From Sabulicella glaciei (GTDB taxonomy: Bacteria > Pseudomonadota > Alphaproteobacteria > Acetobacterales > Acetobacteraceae), in contig NZ_JAPFQI010000001.1 in NCBI RefSeq assembly GCF_026183895.1, positions 277,510 through 341,509 of the forward strand: DNA of 64,000 bases, written 5' to 3'. Below, in pieces: positions 18,107 to 27,292 of this stretch. Position 1 is the stretch's first letter, and every line of letters begins with the position of its first letter. The position numbers and the translations under genes were made by a program. A model generated the notes under the pieces. It was not told where the DNA came from and did not search any database. It saw nothing but the letters and a program-made list of their open reading frames with translations.

Positions 18107-18582
18107 TGCGCCCAGTCTTTCTCGCCGGCTCGATCTTGGCTGTGTCGCTTGCGGCCGCGGGCGCCTTGTTCGCGCAGGATGCGCCCCGGCTGCGCGGGCC
18201 CGAGCCCTTCTCCCTGGACGCGCCGGCGCCGCCCATGCCCCGGCCGATCACCAACGACGTGCGGGTGCGCCGCAACTACCCGGACCAGCCGCCGCTGATC
18301 CCGCACAACGTCGAGGGCTATGCGCTCGACCTCAACGCGAACCAGTGCATGACCTGCCACGCCCGGCGCTTCACGGAGCAGAGCCAAGCGCCGATGATCT
18401 CCGTCACGCACTACCAGGACCGCGACGGCACCACGCTCGGCGGGCTGGCGCCCCGGCGCTACGCCTGCCTGGCGTGCCACGTGCCGCAGACGGAGGCGCG
18501 CCCCCTGGTCGAGAACACCTTCCGCGACATGGATGAACTAGCCGAGCCCGAGCAGCGCACCGGTGCGCGGGGCAGGCGCTGA
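18106..18582 (+). CDS. napB: NapB, di-heme cytochrome c electron-transfer subunit
   Basis: A 158-residue exported protein with a signal peptide ([14 protein letters not shown]) and two c-type heme motifs, CMTCH at 81-85 and CLACH at 121-125. A conserved [13 protein letters not shown] block precedes the first heme. It passes electrons to NapA. It overlaps napA by one base at the start and napC by one base at the end, with TGATG junctions on both sides. An in-frame GTG lies one codon upstream at 18103. Confidence 0.95.
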   Translation: MRPVFLAGSILAVSLAAAGALFAQDAPRLRGPEPFSLDAPAPPMPRPITNDVRVRRNYPDQPPLIPHNVEGYALDLNANQCMTCHARRFTEQSQAPMISVTHYQDRDGTTLGGLAPRRYACLACHVPQTEARPLVENTFRDMDELAEPEQRTGARGRR

Positions 18583-19244
18583 TGTCGGCGACGGAGGATA
18601 CGGGAGCGGAGAAGCAGGCGGAACGCCAGCCGGGCTGGATCCGGCGCCGGTGGAATGCCTTCCGGAACCTGCCGCTGATCCGCACGGCGCTGGGGCCAGC
18701 GACGACGCTCAGCCTGGCCTTCCTGACGCTGGGTGGATTCTTTGCCGGCGTCGTCTTCTGGGGCGGTTTCAACACCGTGCTCGAGTACACGAACCGCACC
18801 GAGTTCTGCATCGGCTGCCACGAGATGCGCGCCAATGTGTTCGAGGAATTGCAGGGCACGATCCACGCCGTCAATCGTTCGGGTGTGCGCGCGCAATGCG
18901 CGGATTGCCACGTGCCGCATGACTGGACGCACAAGATGGGCCGCAAGATGCAGGCCTCCATGGAGGTTTGGGGCCACCTCTTCGGGACGATCAGCACGAG
19001 GGAGCTTTTCCTCAACCACCGACGCACGATGGCCGAGCGGGAATGGGCACGCATGGAGGCGAACGACAGCCTGCAATGCCGGAACTGCCACACGGCGGAG
19101 GCGATGGACCTGACGAAGCAGAACCCGCGCGCCGCTGCGGCGCATGAGCGGTTCCTGTTCACCGGCGAGCGGACCTGCATCCAGTGCCATCGCGGCATCG
19201 CGCACCGCCTTCCGGACATGCATGGGGTGCCGGGATGGCAGTAG
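18582..19244 (+). CDS. napC: NapC, tetraheme membrane-anchored quinol dehydrogenase
   Basis: A 220-residue NapC/NirT family cytochrome. One membrane anchor lies at ~41-62 ([20 protein letters not shown]), followed by four CxxCH heme sites at 76-80, 106-110, 166-170 and 199-203. It oxidises membrane quinol and feeds NapB. The operon has no napF, napG or napH, so the electron route is the simple quinol-NapC-NapB-NapA path. Its last ten bases overlap the following DUF4142-like gene. Confidence 0.95.
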   Translation: MSATEDTGAEKQAERQPGWIRRRWNAFRNLPLIRTALGPATTLSLAFLTLGGFFAGVVFWGGFNTVLEYTNRTEFCIGCHEMRANVFEELQGTIHAVNRSGVRAQCADCHVPHDWTHKMGRKMQASMEVWGHLFGTISTRELFLNHRRTMAEREWARMEANDSLQCRNCHTAEAMDLTKQNPRAAAAHERFLFTGERTCIQCHRGIAHRLPDMHGVPGWQ

Positions 19245-19723
19245 CGCGACGAGGCCTGGTCCTCCTTCTGACCGCGGCGGGCGCTGCCTCCGCCCAGCCC
19301 CGGCAGGAGGAGCCGCTGCGCTCCCTCTACGGCTTCGCGGAGTTGCAGCTTCGCGCTTCCCGCCTCGCGGCATCCCGCGAGACGCGCGAGGAGGTCAGGG
19401 CGTTCGCGACCGAGATGGCGCGCTGGCGGGAAGCGCAGCTGCCGAGGCTGCAATCCTTCCTCGAGGGGCGGGGCATCCGCGACCTCCAGATGCTCGAGGA
19501 CCAGGAGACGGTTTGGGAAGGGCTGCAACGGCTGGACTTCCTTGCCCTCAGCCGGCGCTATGCCGAGGTCCAGGTCCAGGCCCTCGAGTTGGAGATCCCC
19601 GGCTATGAACGGGCGGTGAACCATCCCGAGCCTGCGATCTCGGCGCTGGCGAACGAGATGCTTCCGGACCTCCGCCGCCTGCTGGATGGGGCGAAGCGCA
19701 TGCTGGAGGCGGTGGGTCCCTGA
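19235..19723 (+). CDS. Exported DUF4142-like (ferritin-like helical) protein, last gene of the nap operon
   Basis: A 162-residue protein with an N-terminal signal peptide ([16 protein letters not shown]) and a mature part made of long helices. It shows DUF4142-like spacing ([41 protein letters not shown] and [13 protein letters not shown]). The ATG at 19235 overlaps the napC stop by ten bases, so it is probably translationally coupled to the nitrate reductase. It is not a standard Nap component. It could be an envelope stress or assembly factor, but no function is demonstrated for the family in this setting. Confidence 0.75.
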   Translation: MAVARRGLVLLLTAAGAASAQPRQEEPLRSLYGFAELQLRASRLAASRETREEVRAFATEMARWREAQLPRLQSFLEGRGIRDLQMLEDQETVWEGLQRLDFLALSRRYAEVQVQALELEIPGYERAVNHPEPAISALANEMLPDLRRLLDGAKRMLEAVGP

Positions 19724-20064
19724 CCGAGATCCGCCGGCGAGGCTTGCCGGGGTAAGAAGGGAGCGACGCGCCCCGGGTCGCGGCCGCGTTGCCCACTCCA
19801 ATACGTGCAGTGATTCGTTTCCTCTCGCGACGGGAGTGGGCGGCGGTTCTGCCCGCCCGCATTCCGGGGAAACGCGTTGTTCCTCTGCGATCCATCACGG
19901 TCGATCGACCGAGTTCTCACCTCTAAGCGCAAGATTTGGTTGTTTGGGGCAACCATCGACACCATATCTGGTTTTCACGCAGGCCGCTCAAGCGGCCCGA
20001 AGGGCGGTGCCACGTTTCCGGCGGGTGCCCATCGAATTGGTGTTCATGATTGCGGAGTGCCCCG
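19724..20064. other. 341-bp intergenic region between the nap operon and the ribonucleotide reductase gene
   Basis: The first part contains two GC inverted repeats that may end the nap transcript: CCGGC/GCCGG (19734-19738 with 19746-19750) and GGGCGG/CCGCCC (19838-19843 with 19853-19858). The second half is visibly less GC-rich and holds the NrdR-like pair described separately. No convincing coding frame and no B12-riboswitch core was found. Confidence 0.6.
19927..19974 (+). promoter_or_regulatory. Candidate NrdR box pair upstream of the class II ribonucleotide reductase gene
   Basis: Box 2 at 19959-19974 reads ACACCATATCTGGTTT and matches the NrdR consensus ACACWATATATWGTGT at about 12 of 16 positions. 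Box 1 at 19927-19942 reads GCGCAAGATTTGGTTG, a weaker match at about 9 of 16. The starts are exactly 32 bp apart, the three-turn spacing typical of NrdR operators. The pair lies about 90 bp before the reductase start. NrdR would repress when dATP is high. The nrdR gene itself is not in the window. Confidence 0.6.
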
Positions 20065-22497
20065 ATGGATGGCTTCCATCCCCTTTTCCAGGACCCGCTC
20101 GAGCGGCAGGCGGCGCGTTCCGCTGTTGGCGCCAGCTTCGGCGAGGCGCCACTCCGTGCGCGACCGCTGGATGGGGGCATGGGCGTGGCGGTGGGCCGGC
20201 GTACCGTGTTCCGGCCCGAGGATGCCGAGGATTTCGGACGCGTCGCAGACCGGGTCGCGGCCGGCAACATGGGCCTCGCGCCGCTGGGAGATGCGGTGGA
20301 GCAGGCGAGGCTGCGCAACGCCATCGCCACGGGGGCGCTGCTGACCTCCGGGCGGCACCTTCAGCACGGCGATGCCGGGCAGGCCGCGCGCAACATGGAG
20401 GTCTTCACCAACTGCGCGACCGCCATTGCCTCCTTCGCCGAGTTCTATCTCCTGCTGAACGGCTCGGGCGTCGGCCGCGCCTATGACGACGAGCTTTGCC
20501 TGGTGGACTGGGGGCAGGCGCCCACGCTCCTGCTGCACGTGGACGCCTCCCACCCCGACCACCCAGCCGGGCGGGACGGCCTGCGGCGCTTCGGGATCGA
20601 GATGGGCGTCCTTCCCTGGGGCACGGACGAGGCCGGCTTTGGCGCGGAGGCCGAGGCGCGGGTGCGCGGCTTCCTGGCGACCGAAATGCTGGCCGAACTG
20701 AGCGCGGCGCCGGAAGGCGCGGTGGTCCATCGCGTGGCGGATAGCCGCGAGGGCTGGGCCAAGGCGGTGGAGCTTCTGGAGTCCATGGCCTTCGCGGGCG
20801 CCCGGGACCGGGTGCTGGTCCTCGACCTGTCCGGGATCCGCCCCGCTGGCAGCCCGATCCGGGGGATGCAGGGCCGGCCCTCCTCGGGTCCGGTGTCGCT
20901 GCTGCGCGGTCTGCTGAACATCCGGCGCGAGGTGCTGGTCCCGGCGCGGGACCGCGACCCGGAAGGCGAGGTGCTGCAGCCCTGGGAGCAGGCGCTGCTG
21001 GTGGACCATCACCTTTCCGTCGAGGTGCAGGTGGGCGGGGCGCGGCGCGCGGCGCGCATGGCCACCAAGTCCTGGCGCGACCGGGGCGTCCTGCGCTTCG
21101 TGCGCGCAAAGTCCGAGGGCGGGCTCTGGACCGCGAACAACTCGGTGATGGTGGATGCGGAGTTCTGGAGCCGCGTCCGGGCGCCGGAAGGCGAGGGGGA
21201 CGCGCTGACCCTGCACGCCAAGGCGGTCTTCGCGGAGGCAACGCGCTGCGCCTACATCAACGGCGAGCCCGGCTTCATCAATGGCGACCGGCTGGAGGAC
21301 CACCGGACCGGCGAGGCCTGGGCCAAGCCGGTGCACGAGGATGGGCGCGACTTCCGCAGCGCCCGCTACCAGGTGGACCACGCGGCGCCCCTGCTGGCCG
21401 AGGCATCGCGCCGCGCCGCCGGCTCGCGCTTTCCAGTCACCACCAATCCGTGCGGCGAGATCACGCTGCATGTCACGGGCGGCTACTGCGTGATCGCGGA
21501 TTTCGCGCCACTGCTGGCCTGCCCGGGCGAGCTCGACTCCTTCGCCCCGGGCGAGGCGCCCGCTGAGCTGGCCGCGCTCTGGGACCGGCGCGTGGAGGAT
21601 AGCGTGCGGCTCGGCGTGCGCTTCCTCATCCGCGCGAACCGGATGGATGCGCTGTATGGGGAGGAGGTCGCGCGCACGAACCGCATCGGCATCGGCCCCA
21701 CCGGCCTGCACGAATGGGCATGGATGCGCTTCGGCCTGGGCTTCCACGACCTGCTGGACGAGGAGCGGTCGCGCCCCTTCTGGCAGGCGCTGGAGCGCCT
21801 GTCCGAGGCGGCGAAGGCGGAGGCCGATGCCTTCGCCGCGAGCCTGGGCATGGCGCGTCCGGTGACGGTGACGACGGTGAAGCCCGCCGGCACCACCAGC
21901 AAGCTTTTCGGCCTGACCGAGGGCGCGCATCTTCCGGCGCGGCGGCAATACCTGCGCTGGGTGCAGTTCAAGGGCACCAAGGACGAGGCGACGGGCGCGT
22001 GGCTGCCAGGCTCGGACCCGCTCCTGGCCGAGTACGAGACGCGCGGATATCCGGTCCGGGCGCTGCGGAGCTTCCCGGGGATGAGCGTCGTCGGCTTCCC
22101 CACCGTGCCGCTGGCGCTGCGCCTCGGCCTGGGGGCAAGGCTGGTGACGGCGCCCGAGGCCTCGCCGGAGGAGCAGTATGCCTGGCTGCGCCTGCTGGAG
22201 CGGCACTGGATCGGCGAGCACCAGGGCAACCAGGTGAGCTACACGCTCAAAGTCTTCACCGACCGCGTGGGGCTGGACGCGTTCCGCGACATCGTGCGGG
22301 AGGAGCAACCGCGCGTGCGCTGCTGCGCCGTCCTGCCGAGCCGCCCGGACTCCGAGCTGGGCTATGAGTACCTGCCGGAGGAGGAAGTCTCCGCCGGACG
22401 CTTCGCCGCCATCGTGGAGGGCATCCGCGACGGCGCGGTGCAGGAGGCCGTGGACTGGGCCCACCTGCAATGCGCGAGCGGGGTCTGCCCGGTCTGA
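20065..22497 (+). CDS. Adenosylcobalamin-dependent (class II) ribonucleoside-triphosphate reductase
   Basis: An 810-residue monomer-type class II reductase, resembling Lactobacillus RTPR. Thiyl-radical Cys463 and Glu465 sit in TTNPCGEI. The redox partners are Cys117 (FTNCATA) and Cys475 (GGYCVIADF). The C-terminal shuttle cysteines Cys803 and Cys808 (CASGVC) are also present. It converts ribonucleoside triphosphates to deoxy forms using B12, so it works with or without oxygen. The ATG at 20065 follows TGCGGAGTGCC; an ATG five codons upstream at 20050 is less likely. It is probably under NrdR control. Confidence 0.92.
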   Translation: MDGFHPLFQDPLERQAARSAVGASFGEAPLRARPLDGGMGVAVGRRTVFRPEDAEDFGRVADRVAAGNMGLAPLGDAVEQARLRNAIATGALLTSGRHLQHGDAGQAARNMEVFTNCATAIASFAEFYLLLNGSGVGRAYDDELCLVDWGQAPTLLLHVDASHPDHPAGRDGLRRFGIEMGVLPWGTDEAGFGAEAEARVRGFLATEMLAELSAAPEGAVVHRVADSREGWAKAVELLESMAFAGARDRVLVLDLSGIRPAGSPIRGMQGRPSSGPVSLLRGLLNIRREVLVPARDRDPEGEVLQPWEQALLVDHHLSVEVQVGGARRAARMATKSWRDRGVLRFVRAKSEGGLWTANNSVMVDAEFWSRVRAPEGEGDALTLHAKAVFAEATRCAYINGEPGFINGDRLEDHRTGEAWAKPVHEDGRDFRSARYQVDHAAPLLAEASRRAAGSRFPVTTNPCGEITLHVTGGYCVIADFAPLLACPGELDSFAPGEAPAELAALWDRRVEDSVRLGVRFLIRANRMDALYGEEVARTNRIGIGPTGLHEWAWMRFGLGFHDLLDEERSRPFWQALERLSEAAKAEADAFAASLGMARPVTVTTVKPAGTTSKLFGLTEGAHLPARRQYLRWVQFKGTKDEATGAWLPGSDPLLAEYETRGYPVRALRSFPGMSVVGFPTVPLALRLGLGARLVTAPEASPEEQYAWLRLLERHWIGEHQGNQVSYTLKVFTDRVGLDAFRDIVREEQPRVRCCAVLPSRPDSELGYEYLPEEEVSAGRFAAIVEGIRDGAVQEAVDWAHLQCASGVCPV

Positions 22498-22516
22498 GCC
22501 GGCTTGCCTGGCGGAG

Positions 22517-23332
22517 CTACGGCACCGTCACGGTCACCCGAAGAAAGGTGGCGGGAACCTTGGTGACATTCCTGTCCGGGCTGGTGTTCTGGCTTTCGAC
22601 CATCTCCACGAGCTCGCGTTCCAGATCCTCGGCGCGGCCGTCGCGCTCGGCGGCCTCGAAGGCGTTCACGGTAGGGCCGTAGAAGCGCCGGAACATGGAC
22701 ACGAGTTCCGCCGGGGGACCATCGAACCGGAAGTGGTAGGTGTCGCGCGCGAAGGACACGTTCTCCTTCGGCACGCCCGCCTTGCCGAAACGCTCCAGCA
22801 CGTTCGACTCCACGCCCCAGAGCATCGGGCTGACGAAGCCCTCGGGTGGGGGTGGGGAATAGGCGGAGCTGATCCTGAGGACCTGCGCCACCATCGTCGG
22901 GTCGTTCGGGATCCAGTTGCCCATGACGATCCGCCCCCCGGGGCGCGTGACGCGCGTCATCGCCTGGGCCACGTCGAAGGGCCTGGGCGCGAACATCGCA
23001 CCGAAGATGCTTACCACGAGGTCAAAGGAGCGATCCGGCAGGTCCTGGAGGTCGCAGGCGTCGCCGTGCTGGAAACTGATGTTGGTCAGTCCTTCGGCGC
23101 GTGCACGCTGGCTTGCTGCCTCCACCAGGTTGCGTGCGATGTCCACGCCCAGCACCTCGGCGCCGAGCCGGGCGGAGGGGAGCGCCGTCGTGCCGTCGCC
23201 GCAGCCGAGGTCGAGCACCTTGAGGCCCCTCGTAACCCCGAGATCCTTCACGAGGTTCTCGCCGCTTTCGCGCATGGTCGCCGCGATGCGGGTGAAGTCG
23301 CCCTTTTCCCAAAGGGCCTGGTTCGGATTCAT
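22517..23332 (-). CDS. SAM-dependent class I methyltransferase
   Basis: A 271-residue protein. SAM motif I is VLDLGCGDGTTALPSARLGA, followed by the acidic end of strand 2 (EVLGVDIA) and motif II/III regions (HGDACDLQDLPDRSFDLVV). The C-terminal half (WGVESNVLERFG, FRRFYGPTVNAFEAAERDG) matches a common UbiE-like subgroup of uncertain substrate. ATG 23332 starts MNPNQALWEKGDFTRIA; the longer frame to 23485 is low-complexity. It converges on the ribonucleotide reductase gene with a 19-bp gap. Confidence 0.88.
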   Translation of the reverse strand: MNPNQALWEKGDFTRIAATMRESGENLVKDLGVTRGLKVLDLGCGDGTTALPSARLGAEVLGVDIARNLVEAASQRARAEGLTNISFQHGDACDLQDLPDRSFDLVVSIFGAMFAPRPFDVAQAMTRVTRPGGRIVMGNWIPNDPTMVAQVLRISSAYSPPPPEGFVSPMLWGVESNVLERFGKAGVPKENVSFARDTYHFRFDGPPAELVSMFRRFYGPTVNAFEAAERDGRAEDLERELVEMVESQNTSPDRNVTKVPATFLRVTVTVP

Positions 23333-23622
23333 GGCATGTCTCCTCCCTTGCGCTGCTGGTCCAGGCCGATGTGAGGGCCGGAAGCCAGCCTTCGCCGCCC
23401 CTGCATGCGCGGAGGGTGCGTCGCCTTGCTGTGAGGAGGATGGCCACCAACGAGGAAAGGGCGCTGGCGCCGTAGCCAACAGCAACGCTCGCCCCTTCGC
23501 ACCACCCGCTATCCCGCGGGCTCGTGCCGGGCGGCGAGGCAGGCTAGGGCGCCCGGCGGCGGGGGGTCACGCGGTTTCGTTGCCGCATGACAACAGTTTC
23601 ATCGCGGCGCGCCTGCCGCCCG

Positions 23623-24597
23623 TTAGCGCATCTCCAGCGAGATGCCATTGGCCTGGATGACGCGACGCCACTTCTCGCGCTCGTCGGCGATGCGGGCCTC
23701 GATGGCGCTTTCCTCCATCGGGCCGGGCAGGGTCATGCCGGCCCCGGTGAAGCGGCGGATGAAGGCCTCGTCGCGCTGCACATGCGCCAGAGCCTCCCGC
23801 AGCCGTGCCACGGCGGCGTCCGGCGCGGCACGGTGGGTGGCGAGGCCGAACCACGTCTCGGCCGAGTAGTCCGGGAAGCCGCTCTCCGCCAGGGTCGGGA
23901 CGTCGGGCAGCATCGGGTGGCGGGTCTTCGACGCGACGGCCAGCGGGCGCATCGCCCCGTCGCGGATCTGCGGCATGGCGTTGCCGAGCACGTCGAACAT
24001 CATGTGCGCTTCGCCGCGCTGGAGCGCGAGGTGCGAGGGCGCGCTGCCGTTATAGACCACGCCCTGCATCTCGATGCCCGCGGCCATGCGGAACATCTCC
24101 GCCGCGAGTTCCAGCGGGTTGCCGCGCCCGACCGAGGCGTAGTTCAGCCCGCCTTGCCTTTGCCGCGCCTCGGCGACGAAATCCTGCACGCTGCGCGCCG
24201 GGAAGTCGCGATGCACGATCATGACGAAGGGCGTTTCCGCCACGATGCCGAAGACGCGCAGGTCGCGCTGCGCGTCGAAGGGCATGTTGCGATAGAGGAG
24301 CGGGTTGGTGACGTAGCCGGCGCCGCTGGTGAAGACGACCGTGTGGCCGTCCGGCGGCGCCTGGACCGTCTGCTGGTGACCGATGATCGTCGCGGCGCCG
24401 GGGCGGCTGTCGGGCACGACGGGCTGGCCCAGGAAATCGCCCATGCCCTGGGCCATGATGCGGCTCATGATGTCGGCGAGGCCGCCGGGTGCGTAGGGGA
24501 TCACCAGCCGAACCGCGCGCTGCGGGAAGCCTTGGGCACGCAGGGGCGCGGGCAGGGCCAGCAGCGCGCCGAGCGCCAGGGTGCGGCGGGCGATCAT
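23623..24597 (-). CDS. Bug family tripartite tricarboxylate transporter substrate-binding protein
   Basis: A 324-residue exported receptor. The signal peptide MIARRTLALGALLALPAPLRA leads into QGFPQRAVRLVIPYAPGGLADI. Other Bug blocks are PDSRPGAATIIG, VYNGSAPSHLALQRGE and DVPTLAESGFPDYSAETWFG. The frame extends 43 codons upstream to 24726, but that overlaps the divergent nitronate monooxygenase gene, so the ATG at 24597 is chosen. The ligand may be a substrate for the divergent monooxygenase/ligase pair, an inference from position. Confidence 0.9.
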   Translation of the reverse strand: MIARRTLALGALLALPAPLRAQGFPQRAVRLVIPYAPGGLADIMSRIMAQGMGDFLGQPVVPDSRPGAATIIGHQQTVQAPPDGHTVVFTSGAGYVTNPLLYRNMPFDAQRDLRVFGIVAETPFVMIVHRDFPARSVQDFVAEARQRQGGLNYASVGRGNPLELAAEMFRMAAGIEMQGVVYNGSAPSHLALQRGEAHMMFDVLGNAMPQIRDGAMRPLAVASKTRHPMLPDVPTLAESGFPDYSAETWFGLATHRAAPDAAVARLREALAHVQRDEAFIRRFTGAGMTLPGPMEESAIEARIADEREKWRRVIQANGISLEMR

Positions 24598-24686
24598 GGG
24601 TTCCTCCGGTGTCGTTGACGCCATGGTGCGATTGCCGCACGCCCCGAGTCCAGACAGCATGGCGCCGGGACCGAGGGAGTGGATGC

Positions 24687-25613
24687 ATGTTCGAGGGGCG
24701 CCTTGCCCTGCCGCTGATCGCGGCACCGATGTTTCGCGTGTCGGGCCCGGAGCTTGTCATCGCCGCTTGCCGTGCCGGGGTGATCGGCGCCTTTCCGGGT
24801 GCGAATTGCCGCTCACCCGAGGAGCTGGACGACTGGCTCACGCGCATCGGCGGGGCGCTGACGCCGGGTGATGCGCCCTGGTGCCTCAACCTCATCATGC
24901 GGCGCGTGACGCTGCGCGAGGAGCTGGCGGTGCTGCTGCGCCACCGGCCCGAGATCGTCATCACCTCGGTCGGCGCGCCGGACCCGGTGGTCGCGCCGCT
25001 GCACGATGCGGGCTGCCTGGTGCTGGCCGATGTCGCCTCGCTGCGCCACGCCGAGAAGGCGCTGCGCGCCGGGGCGGACGGGCTGATCCTGCTGACAGCG
25101 GGAGCGGGCGGGCAGACGGGCTGGGCCAATGGCTTCGCCTTCGCCCGCGCGGTGCGCGCCATGACCGACAAGCCGCTGGTGATGGCGGGCGGCATCAGCG
25201 ACGGCGCGGCGCTGCTGGCGGCGCGCGCCCTGGGCTGCGAGCTGGGCTACATGGGCACGAAGTTCATCGCCACCGCCGAGAGCATGGCCAGCCCGGACTA
25301 CAAGCGCATGCTCGTGGACAGCACGTTGGATGACATCCTGCTCTCCAAGGCCTTTACCGGGCTGGAAACGAACACGCTGATCCCCTCGATCCGCGCCGCG
25401 GGGCTCGATCCCGCGCACCTTCCGGCCGACATGACGGAGGAGCGCGCGGGTGCCCTTTATGGCAGCGGCGGAAGCAGCGGCATCCGGCGCTGGAAGGATG
25501 TGTGGAGCGCGGGGCATTCCGTTTCAGGCGTCCGCGCGATCCCGAGCGTGGCGGAGATGGTGGCGGAGACGCGGCGCGAATACGAGGCGGCACGGGGGGC
25601 GCTGGCGGCATGA
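24687..25613 (+). CDS. Nitronate monooxygenase (2-nitropropane dioxygenase) family protein
   Basis: A 308-residue FMN-dependent TIM-barrel enzyme. It starts LALPLIAAPMFRVSGPELV and shows the family glycine segments GVIGAFPGANCRSPEEL, ILLTAGAGGQTGWANG, and the phosphate-binding AGGISDGAAL then GCELGYMGTKFIATAE. The group includes nitronate monooxygenases and NADH:quinone reductases of the same fold, so the substrate is uncertain. ATG 24687 follows GAGGGAGTGG. The stop overlaps the next start (ATGA), so it is translationally coupled to the acyl-CoA ligase. Confidence 0.87.
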   Translation: MFEGRLALPLIAAPMFRVSGPELVIAACRAGVIGAFPGANCRSPEELDDWLTRIGGALTPGDAPWCLNLIMRRVTLREELAVLLRHRPEIVITSVGAPDPVVAPLHDAGCLVLADVASLRHAEKALRAGADGLILLTAGAGGQTGWANGFAFARAVRAMTDKPLVMAGGISDGAALLAARALGCELGYMGTKFIATAESMASPDYKRMLVDSTLDDILLSKAFTGLETNTLIPSIRAAGLDPAHLPADMTEERAGALYGSGGSSGIRRWKDVWSAGHSVSGVRAIPSVAEMVAETRREYEAARGALAA

Positions 25614-27157
25614 ACACCGGTCCGACCTTTCCCTCCCTGGCCCTGCGCGCGCTGCGACGCCGTCCCGACCGCGCCTGCTTCGTCGAGGGGGGTACGGAGG
25701 TGAGTGGCGGCGCGGCCTCCGACTTCATCGGTCGCGTCCAGGCGGTGCTGGCGGCGCAGGGGCTGGGCGCGGGGGACCGCATCGCGCTGCTTTCGCCCAA
25801 TCGCTGGGAGGCCTGGAGCGTCGGCGTCGCTGCGCAGGCGCTGGGCGCCGCGACGACATGGCTGCATCCTCTCGGTGCGGCGGAGGCGCATCGCTTCCAG
25901 ATCGAGGATAGCGGGGCGCGGCACCTCGTCGTGGATGCCGCGTCCTACGGCGCGCGGGGGGCGGAGCTGGCGGCATCCCTGCCGGGGCTGCGGCTGCTGA
26001 CGCTCGGCGCGCACGAGGCGGGGCTGGACCTGGTCCGCGCGGCGGAGGCGGCGGGCGCTCACGCGGCGCGCGACCTGTCGAAGCCGGAGGATCTGGCGGC
26101 GCTGAACTACACCGGCGGCACGACCGGGCGTCCCAAGGGGGTGATGCGCGCCTCGGGCGGGCTGGCGCAGATGGCGGTGACGGTGATGGCGGAGTTCGAG
26201 TGGGCGGCGCGGCCGCGCTTCCTCGCCGTCGCGCCCATCTCGCACGTCGCGGGAACGAATGTCGTGCCGGTGCTGCTGCGCGGCGGCAGCGTCCATCTGC
26301 TGGGCCGCTTCGAGCCGGAGGAATTGCTGCGCACCATCGCGGAGGCGCGCATCACCACGACGCTGATGGTGCCGAGCATGATCTACCGGCTGCTCGACCA
26401 CCCGCGGCTGGGGGATTTCGACCTGTCCTCGCTCGACCTGCTTCTGTACGGCGCCTCGCCCATGGCGCCCACGCGTCTCGCGGAGGGGCTGGAGCGCATC
26501 GGCCCCGTCTTCTCGCAGCTCTACGGGCAGAGCGAGTGCTACCCGATCGCCAGCTTGCCGCGCGAGGACCACGACCCGGCGCGGCCCGAGCTGCTGGCCG
26601 CCTGCGGCTTCCCCGCGGCAGCGAGCGAGGTGGCGCTGCTGGATGGCGACGGCAACGAGGTGCCGGTCGGCGAGGCGGGCGAGATCTGCGTCCGCTCGCC
26701 CTGCGTCATGCAGGGATACTGGGGTCAGCCAGAGCAGACGGCGGAAGCCTTCGCAGGCGGGTGGCTGCACACGGGCGACATCGCGACGCGTGACGAAGCC
26801 GGGCGCCTTTCCATCGTGGACCGCAAAAAGGACATGGTGGTGAGCGGCGGCTTCAACGTTTATCCGCGCGAGGTGGAGGATGTGCTCGCCACCCATCCGG
26901 CCGTCGCCATGGCGGCGGTGATCGGCGTGCCCGACCCGCAATGGGGCGAGGCGGTGAAGGCCGTGGTGGTGCTGCGCGACGGCCAGCGCGCGACGGCGGC
27001 GGAGCTGATGGAGCTGGTGCGTGCCTGCAAGGGCAAGCTGCACGTGCCGAAGCAGGTGGAGTTCGCGGAAACCCTGCCGCTGACGCCTCTGGGCAAGCTG
27101 GACAAGAAGGCGCTGCGGGCGCGGCATTGGGAGGGCGAGGGCAGGGGAGTGGCCTAG
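25610..27157 (+). CDS. Class I adenylate-forming acyl-CoA synthetase (AMP-dependent ligase)
   Basis: A 515-residue enzyme with the adenylation core motifs: the P-loop-like YTGGTTGRPKGV, the A5 motif YGQSECYP, the A7 block HTGDIATRDEAGRLSIVDRK and hinge KKDMVVSGGFNVYPREVED, and the C-terminal catalytic lysine in LGKLDKKALR. It activates a carboxylic acid to an acyl-AMP and then to the CoA thioester. The start overlaps the nitronate monooxygenase stop by four bases, suggesting a two-enzyme unit. The acid substrate is not predictable with confidence. Confidence 0.92.
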   Translation: MNTGPTFPSLALRALRRRPDRACFVEGGTEVSGGAASDFIGRVQAVLAAQGLGAGDRIALLSPNRWEAWSVGVAAQALGAATTWLHPLGAAEAHRFQIEDSGARHLVVDAASYGARGAELAASLPGLRLLTLGAHEAGLDLVRAAEAAGAHAARDLSKPEDLAALNYTGGTTGRPKGVMRASGGLAQMAVTVMAEFEWAARPRFLAVAPISHVAGTNVVPVLLRGGSVHLLGRFEPEELLRTIAEARITTTLMVPSMIYRLLDHPRLGDFDLSSLDLLLYGASPMAPTRLAEGLERIGPVFSQLYGQSECYPIASLPREDHDPARPELLAACGFPAAASEVALLDGDGNEVPVGEAGEICVRSPCVMQGYWGQPEQTAEAFAGGWLHTGDIATRDEAGRLSIVDRKKDMVVSGGFNVYPREVEDVLATHPAVAMAAVIGVPDPQWGEAVKAVVVLRDGQRATAAELMELVRACKGKLHVPKQVEFAETLPLTPLGKLDKKALRARHWEGEGRGVA

Positions 27158-27292
27158 GCGCGGGGCCTGGTCCAGGACCGCGTTGCGGACCCGGACTGCG
27201 GTTGTGCCGGCACCCGATACGAGCATCCGGGATGTGCGGACCGCGGACCACCGCGCGAGACAGCCCGTCGCACCATTTCGGTCGCGCCCGTC

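Noticed and set aside
19724-20064. Cobalamin riboswitch before the B12-dependent reductase
   Set aside because: No B12-box or GCCACTG-type core could be found; the NrdR pair explains the region better.
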